From Glycine soja (taxonomy: Eukaryota > Streptophyta > Magnoliopsida > Fabales > Fabaceae): a DNA stretch of 64,000 nt. Made by a program: the position numbers and the translations under genes. The notes under the pieces were generated by a model, which was not told where the DNA came from, ran no database searches, and was given only the letters and a program-made list of their open reading frames with translations. Every line of letters begins with the position of its first letter. Position 1 is the stretch's first letter. This document shows positions 24,937 through 35,274 of this stretch, one piece after another. Where the stretch lies: assembly GCF_004193775.1 (NCBI RefSeq), contig NC_041016.1, positions 47,058,767-47,122,766 on the forward strand. Direction: 5' to 3'.

Positions 24937-25865
24937 TCAAACAGCTCATGTTTGTCGCCAGTTTCATCATCCACCAGCCTTACCTTCTGTGGCTTCTCAC
25001 GTTTATTGTTGTTAAACCCATATTTATGCTCTCCTCCCTTCATGTCTTGTTTTATCACAACTTTAGCCGAATCTCCTATCTTCAACACAGTTGAATCTCC
25101 TGTCTTATTCTCCAATGACACACTTTGATGGACTGTATCTATTTTCTTCATATGTTCTAGTGCTTCAGCTTCAGAATGCATAGACCTATCTGAACTTTCC
25201 AGTGATCACCATAGGCTTCTGCATCAGCATTGACACTCTCCACCCTCTTTGGTTTATGCTTCTGTGTTGCATTCCCTGCTTCCTCGTTATAAATCTCAGA
25301 TTTATTAGAGGCTACACTAGAACAATCAGGATCCTTCCGTGGTTCTTCCTCGTCTACCAGCTCAATATATTTCCTTTCAACTTTTGTTTTGTAAATTACA
25401 GTGTAGTTTACAAAAGCAAAGGTGAAAGGAAAGATGTTGAACTTGTAGAGGAGGAAGAGCCACAGATTGGTGCTGATTGTTCTAGTGCAACCTCTAATAA
25501 ATCTGAGATTTATAACGAGGAAGCAGGGAATGCAACACAGAAGCATAAACCAAAGAGGGTGGAGAGTGTCAATGCTGATGCAGAAGCCTATGGTGATCAC
25601 TGGAAAGTTCAGATAGGTCTATGCATTCTGAAGCTGAAGCACTAGAACATATGAAGAAAATAGATACAGTCCATCAAAGTGTGTCATTGGAGAATAAGAC
25701 AGGAGATTCAACTGTGTTGAAGATAGGAGATTCGGCTAAAGTTGTGATAAAACAAGACATGAAGGGAGGAGAGCATAAATATGGGTTTAACAACAATAAA
25801 CGTGAGAAGCCACAGAAGGTAAGGCTGGTGGATGATGAAACTGGCGACAAACATGAGCTGTTTGA
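24937..25865. repeat. Long palindrome (inverted repeat, about 465-bp arms) of a captured coding fragment
   Basis: Two arms meet at about 25401 with essentially no loop. Coordinates mirror exactly (left plus right equals 50802 along the arms), so there are no net indels. The outer 390 bp or so are almost identical; the central 75-80 bp on each side differ at many positions. Each arm, read outward from the centre, encodes the same lysine/glutamate-rich peptide (NKSEIYNEEAGNATQKHK; KIGDSAKVVIKQDMKGG; EKPQKVRLVDDETGDKHE), with one frame change in the middle. I do not recognise the parent protein. The charged, low-hydrophobic composition suggests a nuclear or scaffold protein. A transcript across this region would fold into long double-stranded RNA. 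Confidence 0.92.
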
Positions 25866-26432
25866 TTGTTCTTACATAGAATTGTACAAGTATTGGGTGT
25901 CGGGGTTTCTCTAAGCATGAGGATGTGCAAAACTCTAGAACATAGTGTGTTTAGTCATGCAATTTAGTCCTTTTACTCAGATTATATAAGCTGCTTTTGT
26001 TGGTTATGTTACAGGGATTTAGTTTTGAGCTGAGTTTTTAACATTGCATTGCGTGTCCAAGGATAATAATCTAGGTGTCTTATTGGTAGAATATGGTATT
26101 TTACTATCAGAAGTAAAAATAGAAAAGAAAGAGAAAGTGAAAGTAATGAAAAGAAATGAATAATAGTCTAGTATCTTGACCTGGGTCTGCAGAACTGTTT
26201 TACTTTTGATATTTTGGGATTAAGAAGGATTGAATGGAATGTACAAGGAAGTTGGTCAGCTGATTCAATTTTGAAATTTTTAAGGTGGTGTTTGTGCAAT
26301 ACTTGCTATTGCTGTGGTTATTCAACAAAGGATAAGAACATGAATTTCTCTGCTGAGTTGCCTTCTTTCTCTATTGGTTTGATTTTTCTTTCCCCGTCAA
26401 AATCATAGGTGTAAGGGAATGGTTGTATGAAT
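25866..26432. other. Sequence between palindrome and WAT1 fragment
   Basis: No recognised gene. Could include intron sequence carried along with the captured transporter exons. Confidence 0.4.
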
Positions 26433-26834
26433 TTCAGAAATATTCTATTTGCTGCAGCCGCCACAAATGCTGTCCCTGCCATTACTTTCATCATGGCTGT
26501 TTTAATTAGGTAAAATTAAAAATAACCATCCATTTTTTTTTCTGAAGTAGGGTCAAGACCTATAGAGAGAAATCAAAGTTTTGATATGGTGAAAACTGAA
26601 ATTGGTTTTTGAAATTTCAGGATGGAAAGCATTTCCATAAAACGTGTGTATGGATTGGCCATGATTTTGGGGTCCGTTCTAAGCCTTGCTGGGGCAATAA
26701 CATTTGCTTTAGTTAAAGGACCTCACCTGGGTTTCATGAAATGGTATCAAGAAAATCATAACCATACTTCTCACCCTTTAACAATTGTGCACTCCAAAGG
26801 TGATACTATTAGAGGCTCTCTTTTGATGCTGTGA
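26433..26834 (+). pseudogene. Captured WAT1/nodulin-MtN21 (EamA) transporter exons
   Basis: Exon a at 26433-26509 and exon b at 26621-26834 are separated by an intron with intact GT and TTTCAG borders. They encode AAAATNAVPAITFIMAVLIR followed by YGLAMILGSVLSLAGAITF and VKGPHLGFMKWYQ. The pattern of small-residue-rich membrane helices, then KGP before a short loop, is typical of the end of the first EamA repeat in plant WAT1-related transporters of the vacuole or plasma membrane. Only about 95 of the usual 350-400 residues are present. It lies opposite to the transposase genes. Confidence 0.8.
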
Positions 26835-27070
26835 GCTAACACTGCATGGTCCTTGTGGGTTATTAGTATAGAGTAAATTACAGTAATTACTCTCGGGATT
26901 TTATGAAATTATATAAGCTTCTCCTATTTTTATCTAAGGGTGGCATATCATTTAGATGATGAATTACATCTCTTCTCAAGTCCAGGTGTGAATGAGTATC
27001 AGTGCACACATGACAAATGTGTTCAGCAGGACATATATATTGATGATTGAGTAGTAGCTGAATTTATGCA

Positions 27071-27496
27071 GTGTATAGAAGCCACAACAATGGATGAATA
27101 TAGGAAGCACATTGAAAAGGATCCAGCTCTGGAGAGGCGATTCCAGCCAGATGAAACCATACAAATTTAAACGTTCTGCTCCCTTTTCTGTTCATTTTAC
27201 CTATTCTATTCATTTATGCTGGAGATCAGACAAGTTTCTTTTTTTATTTTAATTTTTATGTTGCTGGAAAATTTTCAAATGTATATTAATTTATCTCTTT
27301 GAATTGTATTACAATATTTAGATTTATTTTGGAGCTCTAATGTAGTTGTTGTTTTGTTCATGCTGTGTATCTTAAGTATTTTCTAGCTTAAAATAATTGT
27401 ATTTCCTGCAGTGATCGATTTTTGCCTGACAAAGCTATAGATTTAATTGTTTAATTGATGAAGCAGGCTCTCGAGTCCGTCTTCAACAGGCACAGG
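27071..27496 (+). pseudogene. Captured ClpC-type Hsp100 chaperone exons
   Basis: The first piece, 27071-27165, reads [20 protein letters not shown] then RFQP. The second, 27412-27496, follows TTTCCTGCAG and reads DRFLPDKAIDLI, then after a short duplication EAGSRVRLQQAQ. These are consecutive exons of the first ATPase domain of plastid ClpC/Hsp100, where the consensus is [19 protein letters not shown] and PDKAIDLIDEAGSRVRL. A TTAATTG duplication breaks the frame between DLI and EAG. Only about 55 residues of a protein of about 900 remain. Confidence 0.82.
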
Positions 27497-27935
27497 TATA
27501 TTGTTTGTCTACCTATCCCTGAACCAGCCAGATCTTTTGTCTATTATTGGGCTAATTTTGCTAGATTTACATGCTTCCAGTTACGTGAAGAAACAATTTC
27601 AGGTCATTGTTGCCACCTCTTATCCTTGTCCTCCTTGTCACTGTGATTGCTCTCTTCATCCACTTCTTACTCTCCCCGAAGGTAGCTCTTTTTAATTCAC
27701 TTTTTTACCATTAAATTACCTTCTTCTTTTTAATCAGTTTGTGTTTAAGAATTGACATATAGAGAATTAAAAGTGATGATTGAGTAGTAGCTGAATTTAT
27801 AGGAAGCAGACTTGTATTCGAAATCATCTCAATAACAACTAACATTAATCGATAAAAAAAACCTTACTTTCAAACACCCAACCCACCAAGTACCATACTA
27901 ACTCTCAGTCTTTCATTCATCATCTAAATTCAGCT
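27497..27935. other. Possible further captured fragment, unidentified
   Basis: Short hydrophobic frames occur at 27501-27695, including a membrane-segment-like run around 27605-27690. I cannot assign a family. Confidence 0.3.
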
Positions 27936-28022
27936 TCTCTTAATGCAAGGTTTTTGGTGGAAAAGGGATTAGCCATTGAAGTGAAAAGAAATGAAGATGG
28001 ATCATTCACTAGAAATGATGGG
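27936..28022 (+). pseudogene. Captured UDP-glycosyltransferase (UGT79/91-like) fragment
   Basis: Reads NARFLVEKGLAIEVKRNEDG then SFTRND before frame loss. This matches the C-terminal region of plant family-1 glycosyltransferases related to flavonoid rhamnosyltransferases, where EKG(L/I)xVEVKRNEDGSFTR is common. Only about 30 codons are identifiable, and a stop follows within a few codons. Sequence to about 28100 (LSLKFKKSLIS) is not assignable. Confidence 0.6.
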
Positions 28023-28029
28023 GTAGCTT

Positions 28030-29599
28030 GAATGGGGTTAGAATGCAGAGGTCTTTCTCTTAAGTTCAAGAAGTCATTAATTTCAAGAATGTTGTGCTTC
28101 AAAAATCAACAGAATTTGTTAAGGGGACAGACAGAAATTTCTCCCACCAGAAGAGTTGTTGACTGTGAACTGAACATAGGACAGATTCATAAAGATATCT
28201 ACCTCTCTATTCTCTTTAAACTGTTATTAATCTCCATATTTCTGCCCCCAATGTTGGCAATTTGCATATACTTAGGTGGTGGGTGTGGGAATGTGAAGGC
28301 AAAATAGAAGGAAAATCATTGATAGCATGAACGACTTAAAGCTGCCACGTTGATCGTGTTCTAATTAGCTTCTAGAGTTTTAACATTGTATTCATAACTA
28401 ACAATTCAGCTTTTAGAATTCTATATACGAGATATCACTAGCCTAATGTGGTTTCTCTTGGATCCGATTATACTAAAATGGATTGAAGTTTACCTCATAG
28501 TCATCTCTCATTGGAGGAAATTAAGGGCAACTTTTAAAATTAGAGAGGAGACAATGTTATTTAAGCATCTATGCACACATCAGAACAAGCCTGTAAACAT
28601 GGGACAGCATTTCTACAAACTGCTAACTATAAATCAGAAACAAGAACGATAAATCCAAAATAATCCCTAAAAGATGCTGTCATCTAATCCTCAAAATTCT
28701 ATGTTGCTAAGTTAAGAGAAGAGAAGGAAATTAGTAAATGATTAAATCATCATAATAAATGATTTTAGAAAGCTAAAAAAATATATGTAGCATGACCTTC
28801 AAATATCATAATACTACTACAAGCATGAATTAAGGGAAAACAACCACATAGGCACATAGCAAGCATCGTAAGGAGGGGTCTGCCAAATTAAGGCTGAAGA
28901 CTACAAGCATGAATTGACATGTCAAATGAATAGCACAAACGCCATATTTTAAATCGTTCATACATGCTTCGATTTTGAAGTGTTTATGTGCAGGGAAGAG
29001 AGAAATTAGGAAAAAGAAAGAAGGGAAGAAAGATAGAGAAATTGATAAATATAGCATGTAAAGAGATAAACACAAAAAAAAAATGTTTGTAAGTGGAATG
29101 AAAGAGAAATTGAGTTTATAAATATAATTACTCTTAATTCTTAAAAAAAAAAAGATGTATTATTAAAAACTTACCAGTGTGTAATAAAAGTTCCATAAAA
29201 GAAAAGTGACCACCTGAGGAGGTGTGGTAATTATGTTCTTTTCTATTTCTGGAGTGTATACGATGGATTTCAACTACACCCAATAAGTTTTTCCAAGCAG
29301 AACAAAAGCATTCAAACAATTTCCACCAGGAAAAGAAAAAAAAATCATTGTAACAAACAAGAAAACATAGAGGGGTATAAGGGCCAGCAAACAACAGAGC
29401 CGGATGCAGAGCCTCTGGAGCGGATATTTCAAGTAAATCTGCTCCTCAACTATTGTTTGATTCTTTCTCAATACTATTTAATTTGAGGACAAGTTTTCCC
29501 ACAACAAATTTCAAACTTAAATATGAGTTTTGAGTGGAGTGAAGTTACTAGCACTTTACACTAGGGAGAAACATTGAAGCCATCACTGAAATGAAGCAA
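28030..29599. other. Unassigned CACTA interior
   Basis: AT-rich with many stops. Short hydrophobic frames (for example 28170-28300 plus, 28830-29075 minus, 29134-29471 minus) show no family signature. It may contain intron or UTR sequence of captured genes. Confidence 0.4.
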
Positions 29600-29790
29600 A
29601 TGGGGAATTGCTCAATGAAGGGTACCACTGGAGAATGTCACCACTCTATTCGTGTTATGTGTGATAGTGGTGCCATTTTGCAGTTAAAAGCTCCTAAAAC
29701 AGTGGCTCAAGTGCTTCAACACTACCCGAGTTATGGTATTTTCCGGCAGGGTCATGCTTCAGCACCTTTGCCAGAGCAAAAGAGTTTAAG
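29600..29790 (+). pseudogene. Captured PADRE (DUF4228) protein N-terminal fragment
   Basis: Starts MGNCSMKGTTGECHHSIRVM and continues DSGAILQLKAPKTVAQVLQ. This is the classic start of plant DUF4228/PADRE proteins, with a probable N-myristoylation glycine and Cys4. The match ends near 29790, where a tandem TTAAGCTATGATCTT and a LINE poly-T begin. Small PADRE proteins are often stress-responsive; only about 60 of 150-200 residues are present. An in-frame ATG at 29591 adds three codons, but the family start is the ATG at 29600. Confidence 0.75.
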
Positions 29791-29829
29791 CTATGATCTT
29801 TTAAGCTATGATCTTTTCTATTTTTATTT

Positions 29830-30500
29830 TTTTTGCTCAGCAAAAATAATATATTATAGATGAGTACCAGAAGTACTAAATAATACAGATTTAGAGCCAT
29901 ATTACATGTAGTTTGGGACAAACATTGATACAGTAGCTAAAACATCCCAAAACTACTCAAATAAGACATGGAACTAGATTCTATTCCTATGTTGCTGTCC
30001 TAAGAAAAACATCTTTGAGATTTGAGGACCATTGATTGAAATGTAGAGAGAAATTTTTTTCCAAACATCTGAGCCATGTCCATAAAATAAACACTGCATC
30101 TTCCATTAGTTTATGGGCTTTAAAAATAGCATTGGAGAAGATGATGTTGTTCCTATGCTTCGAAATCGAATAACTGAGAGCAAACCACCACCACTGCCAT
30201 CTTTTTCCCTGCAACCCTACAGAAGCTCCATAGATATGCTGAATAAAGTGCTGACCCGGATGATTCAAGTGGAGCACCAAAAAAGTTGCTGCGACAAAGT
30301 CCAACAAGTGGTTCAAAGATCAGAGGAAATGTGCAAATCTGCAGCATGTCATTATGTTGAGAATTTGTCAAATGGGTCAGCACTTGAAGTGCTGCCAACA
30401 GCTAAGAATGGGGTGTGGAGAGTGAAGTTGTTGATTGACCTGAGACTAGGAAACTGTCTATGGCTGGAGTGGAAAACAAGAGTGTTAGTAAGAAGTCATT
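29830..30500 (-). mobile_element. 5'-truncated LINE fragment, reverse orientation
   Basis: The left end is a T-rich stretch followed by the reverse complement of a LINE 3' tail (compare 41400-41460). The minus strand at 30316-29987 reads LSYSISKHRNNIIFSNAIF, HKLMEDAVFILWTWLR and HFNQWSSNLKD, the usual C-terminal tail of legume L1-type polyproteins after the zinc-binding RT domain. Frames are interrupted. The right boundary is approximate. Confidence 0.7.
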
Positions 30501-31237
30501 GCCAGATATCCACCAATAAAAGCAATTGACTTTTGGACTTTGGAGTGATCAGTCACATTGATTGACAAAAACCATGTAACTGAAAAATATTTTTAAAAAA
30601 ATCACATCTTCCTCAAAGTTTTAGAGTACATATATTTATATTGATTATTAATTCATCTAGTTGTCCTTCCAAAAAACAAATTAATCTAGTTGAAATTTCT
30701 CTAAATAAAAAATCATCTAGTTGAAACATTGTAAACTACAAATGTTTTTATCTCTGTTTAATACACTACAAGAAAAAATACTAACAATTTCATATTAGAT
30801 CAACCATTCCCAATGACTTTATATTTTAAATTTAGATGCGCATAACTTGGTTGATGTGATTAAAGTAAACATTGTTATGGAACGAGGCCAACACATGGAT
30901 CGAATTGACACTTGGAACATATATATATACTCTGTAAAGCTAAATGAAAACATTTCATGGAAGGTCTTTCAAATTATTTAGTATTAAGGTTTGCTGAAGA
31001 TGAGAAAGAATATTGGTGAACGAATAATAGATGAAATGGAAAAGCCGAAAGCAATGTGTATGAACATGATTAGGAAGGCATGATTAATGATTGGAGTCAA
31101 ATCAAAGGCAAGCGAGAGGCACTGCCGTGGTCACTGGTCAGAGAAGGGAAAGGTAGACACATCTCGCAAATTACGACCCTATTATAGAACAAGGAGAATT
31201 CACAACACACAATCCTATTATAGAAATTATAAAACAA
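30501..31237. other. CACTA interior between LINE and Copia-2
   Basis: AT-rich. At about 30767 a CACTACAAGAAAAAA motif resembles the end of many CACTA elements, but no partner was found. No gene recognised. Confidence 0.4.
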
Positions 31238-31242
31238 TCTTC

Positions 31243-31635
31243 TGTTGGTTAATTTGAAAATCGAGATGATACTGGATATATCTGAAGTCGGGTATAACAC
31301 TTTCAGATTGAATCAAATTTCGGGGTTCAACCAAAATTGTTCAATCAGATAAAATCAGAAGATTATAATTCAAAAGTTTTGTTTTGGTCTTGTATGTTTT
31401 TGTCATCCGTTATGCTTTCTGAACCAGAATGATTATTTATAATCAAAGAACAGGTGGTTTTTTGCGGTTAATGGAAGTTATTTCTTTTTTAAAAATTGCC
31501 GTTGATGGAAGTTTTAGTAACTTCCATGTAACTTTCAAAATTTGCCTAAATCGAACATCTCATTATTACATTAAAACAAGCGTGCACTCTTATTTTAACA
31601 TAATAAAGAGATCAATTACACTAAAATGTCCAACA
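31243..31635 (-). repeat. 3' LTR of Copia-2
   Basis: 393 bp, single copy of the internal CGTTGATGGAAG segment. Outer end joins the TCTTC target duplication. Confidence 0.92.
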
Positions 31636-32163
31636 AACCTCTCCCATTTTAGTGTAATTACCGATCAAATCACCAAAGTCATAACATACAACAAACTACT
31701 GCATAGATGAAATATCGTGACGATTGAATTTCATCTTAGCAAATTACACGTTTCAAATATTCGAATATCAGGGTGTCACTAAGGATTGAACCCTTTCTAT
31801 TCATAATGAATACATGAAGATAATCTGCACAATAGTTTATAACATTACTCTTGCTCGACACTAGTTTACTAGCCTGTGTCCCTATCCTTCATAAGCATAT
31901 CAAAGCCAAGTCCCAGCTTCTTGAAGCGGCTAAACTTCATGCTTATATAGGTAGTCATTTTCTTTCTTGCACCTGCAAATGCAATTTTTCAAAAGAACCA
32001 TTGAGAAGTTATACTTCAACCTCCTTAACTTACAGAACCAAACACATTCCTTTTGGGATACTTTCGATGATGTGTTCCAATCTCTACATGTTAAGCTTTC
32101 CACATTGAATTCAGCACCTAATGTCATATTAGATGGGAATTGGGTATCTTAACATAAGAGATT

Positions 32164-34366
32164 TCAGATGGACTTTAATCCTAATCCCACAGCCGACCTT
32201 TTCACGAGATCTCTACTTAACCCTTTGGTTAAATGATTGGTCAAATTATGTTGAGTTCTCACAAACTCCACTGATATCACACCATGCATGATTAACTCCC
32301 GAACCATGTTGTGTCTAACACCCAAGTGTCTAGACTTCCCATTATACACTTGACTATATGCCTTAGCCAAAGTTCATATGGGGTAACCTTATTCCTTTTG
32401 TTAGGAATTCGGTTCAACAAGTAACAGGCTGTCAACATAGCCTCACCCCAAAATCCTTCACTTAAACCCGAATAGGATAACATGGAATTCACCATTTCTT
32501 TCAAGGTTCTATTCTTCCTTTCGGCTACACCATTCTGTTGTGGTGTATAGGGAGTTGTAGTTTGATGTATTATTCCAGTAGATTGAAAATAAATCGGATC
32601 ATAATACTCACCTCCCCTATCCGTACGAAGAGTTTTGATTAGCCCATTTTGATGAAGTTCTACCTCTTATAAATTTTAAATTTATCAAGAGCTTCATCTT
32701 TTGTATTTAATAAATATACATAACAATACCTTGATGCATCATCAATAAAAGTAACAAGATATTTTTTATGACCTAATGATGGAGTAGCATGCAAATCACA
32801 CAAATCACTATGAATAAGGTCTAAGACTTTAGTCTCACTTTTAACATCCTTAAAAGGTTTCCTAGTGATCTTGGTCAACATGCAAGTTTTGCATTTTTCA
32901 ATGTTCATATCAAAAGGAGGAATCATACTTGTTTTTGACATATCTTTTAATCTTTTGTAATGAACATGTCCTAATCTAGCATGCCAAATTTCTGATTTTG
33001 TCATATTAGTTATAGAACTACACGAGGCCATACAAACAGATTCATGAACAAAAGGAACATCAATGTTTAATTTAAACATTCCATTACAACGATAACCAAA
33101 TCCAACAAACGAACCATGTCTTGACAAGATGTACTTGTCACTTTCAAGTACTTGCTTGAAACCACAATTATTTAAAACCATACCAGACAATAAGTTCTTA
33201 TGAATACCAGGTACAAATAAGACATTATCCAAATACAAACTTTTTTCGGAAGTAAAAACTAAATTCACACAACCTAATCCTAGGATTGGTTCAGTTGCAA
33301 CATTGCCCATCTTCACAATAGAGCCATCATCGATTGGTCTAAATTCCTTGAACCAACGACGATCTTTGCACACATGGCTTGTTGCTCCCGAATCAAACCA
33401 CCAAGCAACGTCATCATCCTGTACATAGAATGCATCAGATATTAGTGATACATAATTTGAATTCGTATTCGAATTAAAATTATTCACTACAATCTGACCT
33501 TGTTGCTTTTCAGGATCATTAGACCCACTTGGACCAGCCTTGTTCTTTCCTTTGAACACCCGGCAATCCCTCTTTAAATGACCAGGTTTCCCACACTTCC
33601 AACATGACAATTTTGTCTGTTTGTTTGGTCCTTTGTTCTTATTTCCTTGAAATTTTCATTTGTTACCTTTAGCATTGTAATTTTGCTTAACTGTTCCACT
33701 TTCCTCTACCATATTAACGGAAGAGGAACCTGCTACGTTTTTATCATTGACTTTGTCAATTTCCTGAGCCCTCAGTGACTCCTCAATCATGAAATGACTA
33801 CCGAGTTGAACCAGAGTCAACTCTTCCTTCTTATGTTTCAAGGTATGCTTGAAGTCTTTCCAAGAAGAAGGTAGTTTATCAATTATAGATGAAACTGCAA
33901 TGGATTCATCCATTTTCAAATCATGTTGAGTAAACTGACCCAAAATCCGCAGTAGTTCATTATATTGTTCCATAACAGGCCTCGAATCAATCATTTTGTA
34001 ATTAAAGAAATTACTTACTAAGAATTTGTTACTTGAAGCATCTTCTTCCATATACTTGGATTCAAGAGAGTCCCATAATTCCTTAGCAGACTCAACATTT
34101 TGATAAATATCAAAGAGAGAGTTAGACATACCGTTCAGAATGTGTCCACGACAAATGTAATCGTCGTTCTCCCATTTCGAACGCTTCCTTGTTTGATCCA
34201 GAGTTTTGTCTTCCATATACACTGGCATCGGTGTACTCAGCACATACACCACATTCAATGTTGTCAAGAGAAAGTGCATCTTCTTCTGCCATCTTCTGAA
34301 ATCCTGCCCTTCAAACTTGTCCAACTTCGCAAACTTGCTTGTCATCTTCGAACTATCGTTCGTCAT
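32164..34366 (-). pseudogene. Copia-2 gag-protease-integrase with RNase H stub
   Basis: From right to left. Gag (34366-33656) contains UBN2-type sequence. A stop follows at about 33658. Next are the zinc knuckle CWKCGKPGHLKRDC, the protease motif WWFDSGATSHVC, GAG-pre-integrase IWHARLGHVHYKRL, and the integrase start (LIHSDLC, VTFIDDASRY). After a frame break near 32660, integrase resumes (TPQQNGVAERKNRT) and continues to about 32390. The frame then jumps directly to the RNase H tail (NGKSRHLGVRHNMVRELIMH; TKGLSRDLV). The whole reverse transcriptase and most of RNase H are missing, so the polyprotein could not replicate itself. Confidence 0.9.
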
Positions 34367-34390
34367 CTCGAAAGATTTAATTCAATCTTT

Positions 34391-34823
34391 TGTTGGTTAA
34401 TTTGAAAATCGAGATGATACTGGATAAATCTGAAGTCGTGTATAACACTTTCAGATTGAATCAAATTTCGGGGTTCAACCAAAATTGTTCAATCGGATAA
34501 AATCAGAAGATTATAATTCAAGAGTTTTGTTTTGGTCTTGTATGTTTTTGTCATCCATTATGCTTTCTGAACCAGAATGATTATTTATAATCAAAGAACA
34601 GGTGGTTTTTGGCGGTTAATGGAAGTTATTTATTTTTTAAAAATTTCCGTTGATGGAAGTTTTAGTAACTTCCATGTAACTTCCAACCGTTGATGGAAGT
34701 TTTAGTAACTTCCATGTAACTTCCAAAATGTGCCTAAACCGAACATCTCGTTATTACATTAAAACAAGCGTGCACTCTTATTTTAACATAATAAAGAGAT
34801 CAATTACACTAAAATGTCCAACA
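34391..34823 (-). repeat. 5' LTR of Copia-2 with internal 40-bp duplication
   Basis: 433 bp. The segment containing CGTTGATGGAAGTTTTAG occurs twice in tandem, once in the other LTR. Confidence 0.92.
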
Positions 34824-34828
34824 TCTTC

Positions 34829-35274
34829 TTGGGTTGCAGTAAATTGACTAAGCTAACATAAACACAAGCAGTGACATTAGTTTGCATGCTCATTTTGTAT
34901 TTGGTATTAAACCGGGGAACAAGTATTCCACACTCTCCGGTGGGCACATAAACATTAAAAGAGTATTAATTGAATATTCTTAACAATATCTTCAGGCCTA
35001 ACAACCAAGTTCAATTCATTTATAAAGATTTGTGTTGACTAACCTGATTGCAAAAGCAGTCTGGACAGCAAAGTCAATGTGTCGAGCTAACAAGAAGATG
35101 ATTGAGCCACTACCTGCTAGGAAGAAGGAAGAGTACCTGCAACAATTTAACATGAACTGACATAAGTTCCATTATCAAAGCTTTCATTCAATACATACAT
35201 GTTTTGAATACAAATGTAGTATTGGTTTGTGAAAATGAATCTAGGAAAATGACATATATAAATAGAAAATTACA
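34829..35274. other. Downstream flank of TNP2 remnant
   Basis: Non-coding; likely the 3' untranslated region and intergenic part of the transposase gene. Nothing else seen. Confidence 0.4.

Larger units (their letters stand above)
31243..34823 (-). mobile_element. Nested Copia LTR retrotransposon (Copia-2), RT region deleted
   Basis: LTRs 31243-31635 (393 bp) and 34391-34823 (433 bp), both TGTTGG...CCAACA, with a 5-bp target duplication TCTTC at 31238-31242 and 34824-34828. Coding runs right to left, so the right LTR is the 5' one. The 40-bp length difference is a tandem duplication at about 34645-34725 in the right LTR. A polypurine tract (GGGAGAGGTT on the minus strand) abuts the left LTR. 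The gag ATG lies only about 25 bp inside the 5' LTR and I see no initiator-tRNA-Met primer site. The element lacks reverse transcriptase, so it is non-autonomous. It is inserted inside the CACTA element. Confidence 0.95.

Noticed and set aside
25157..25645. Two identical-looking 147-codon proteins on opposite strands
   Set aside because: They are the same antisense frame read from each arm of the palindrome; the supported coding direction is the charged-peptide frame outward from the centre.
30113..30529. 138-codon plus-strand frame
   Set aside because: It is the antisense of the LINE C-terminal coding fragment on the minus strand.
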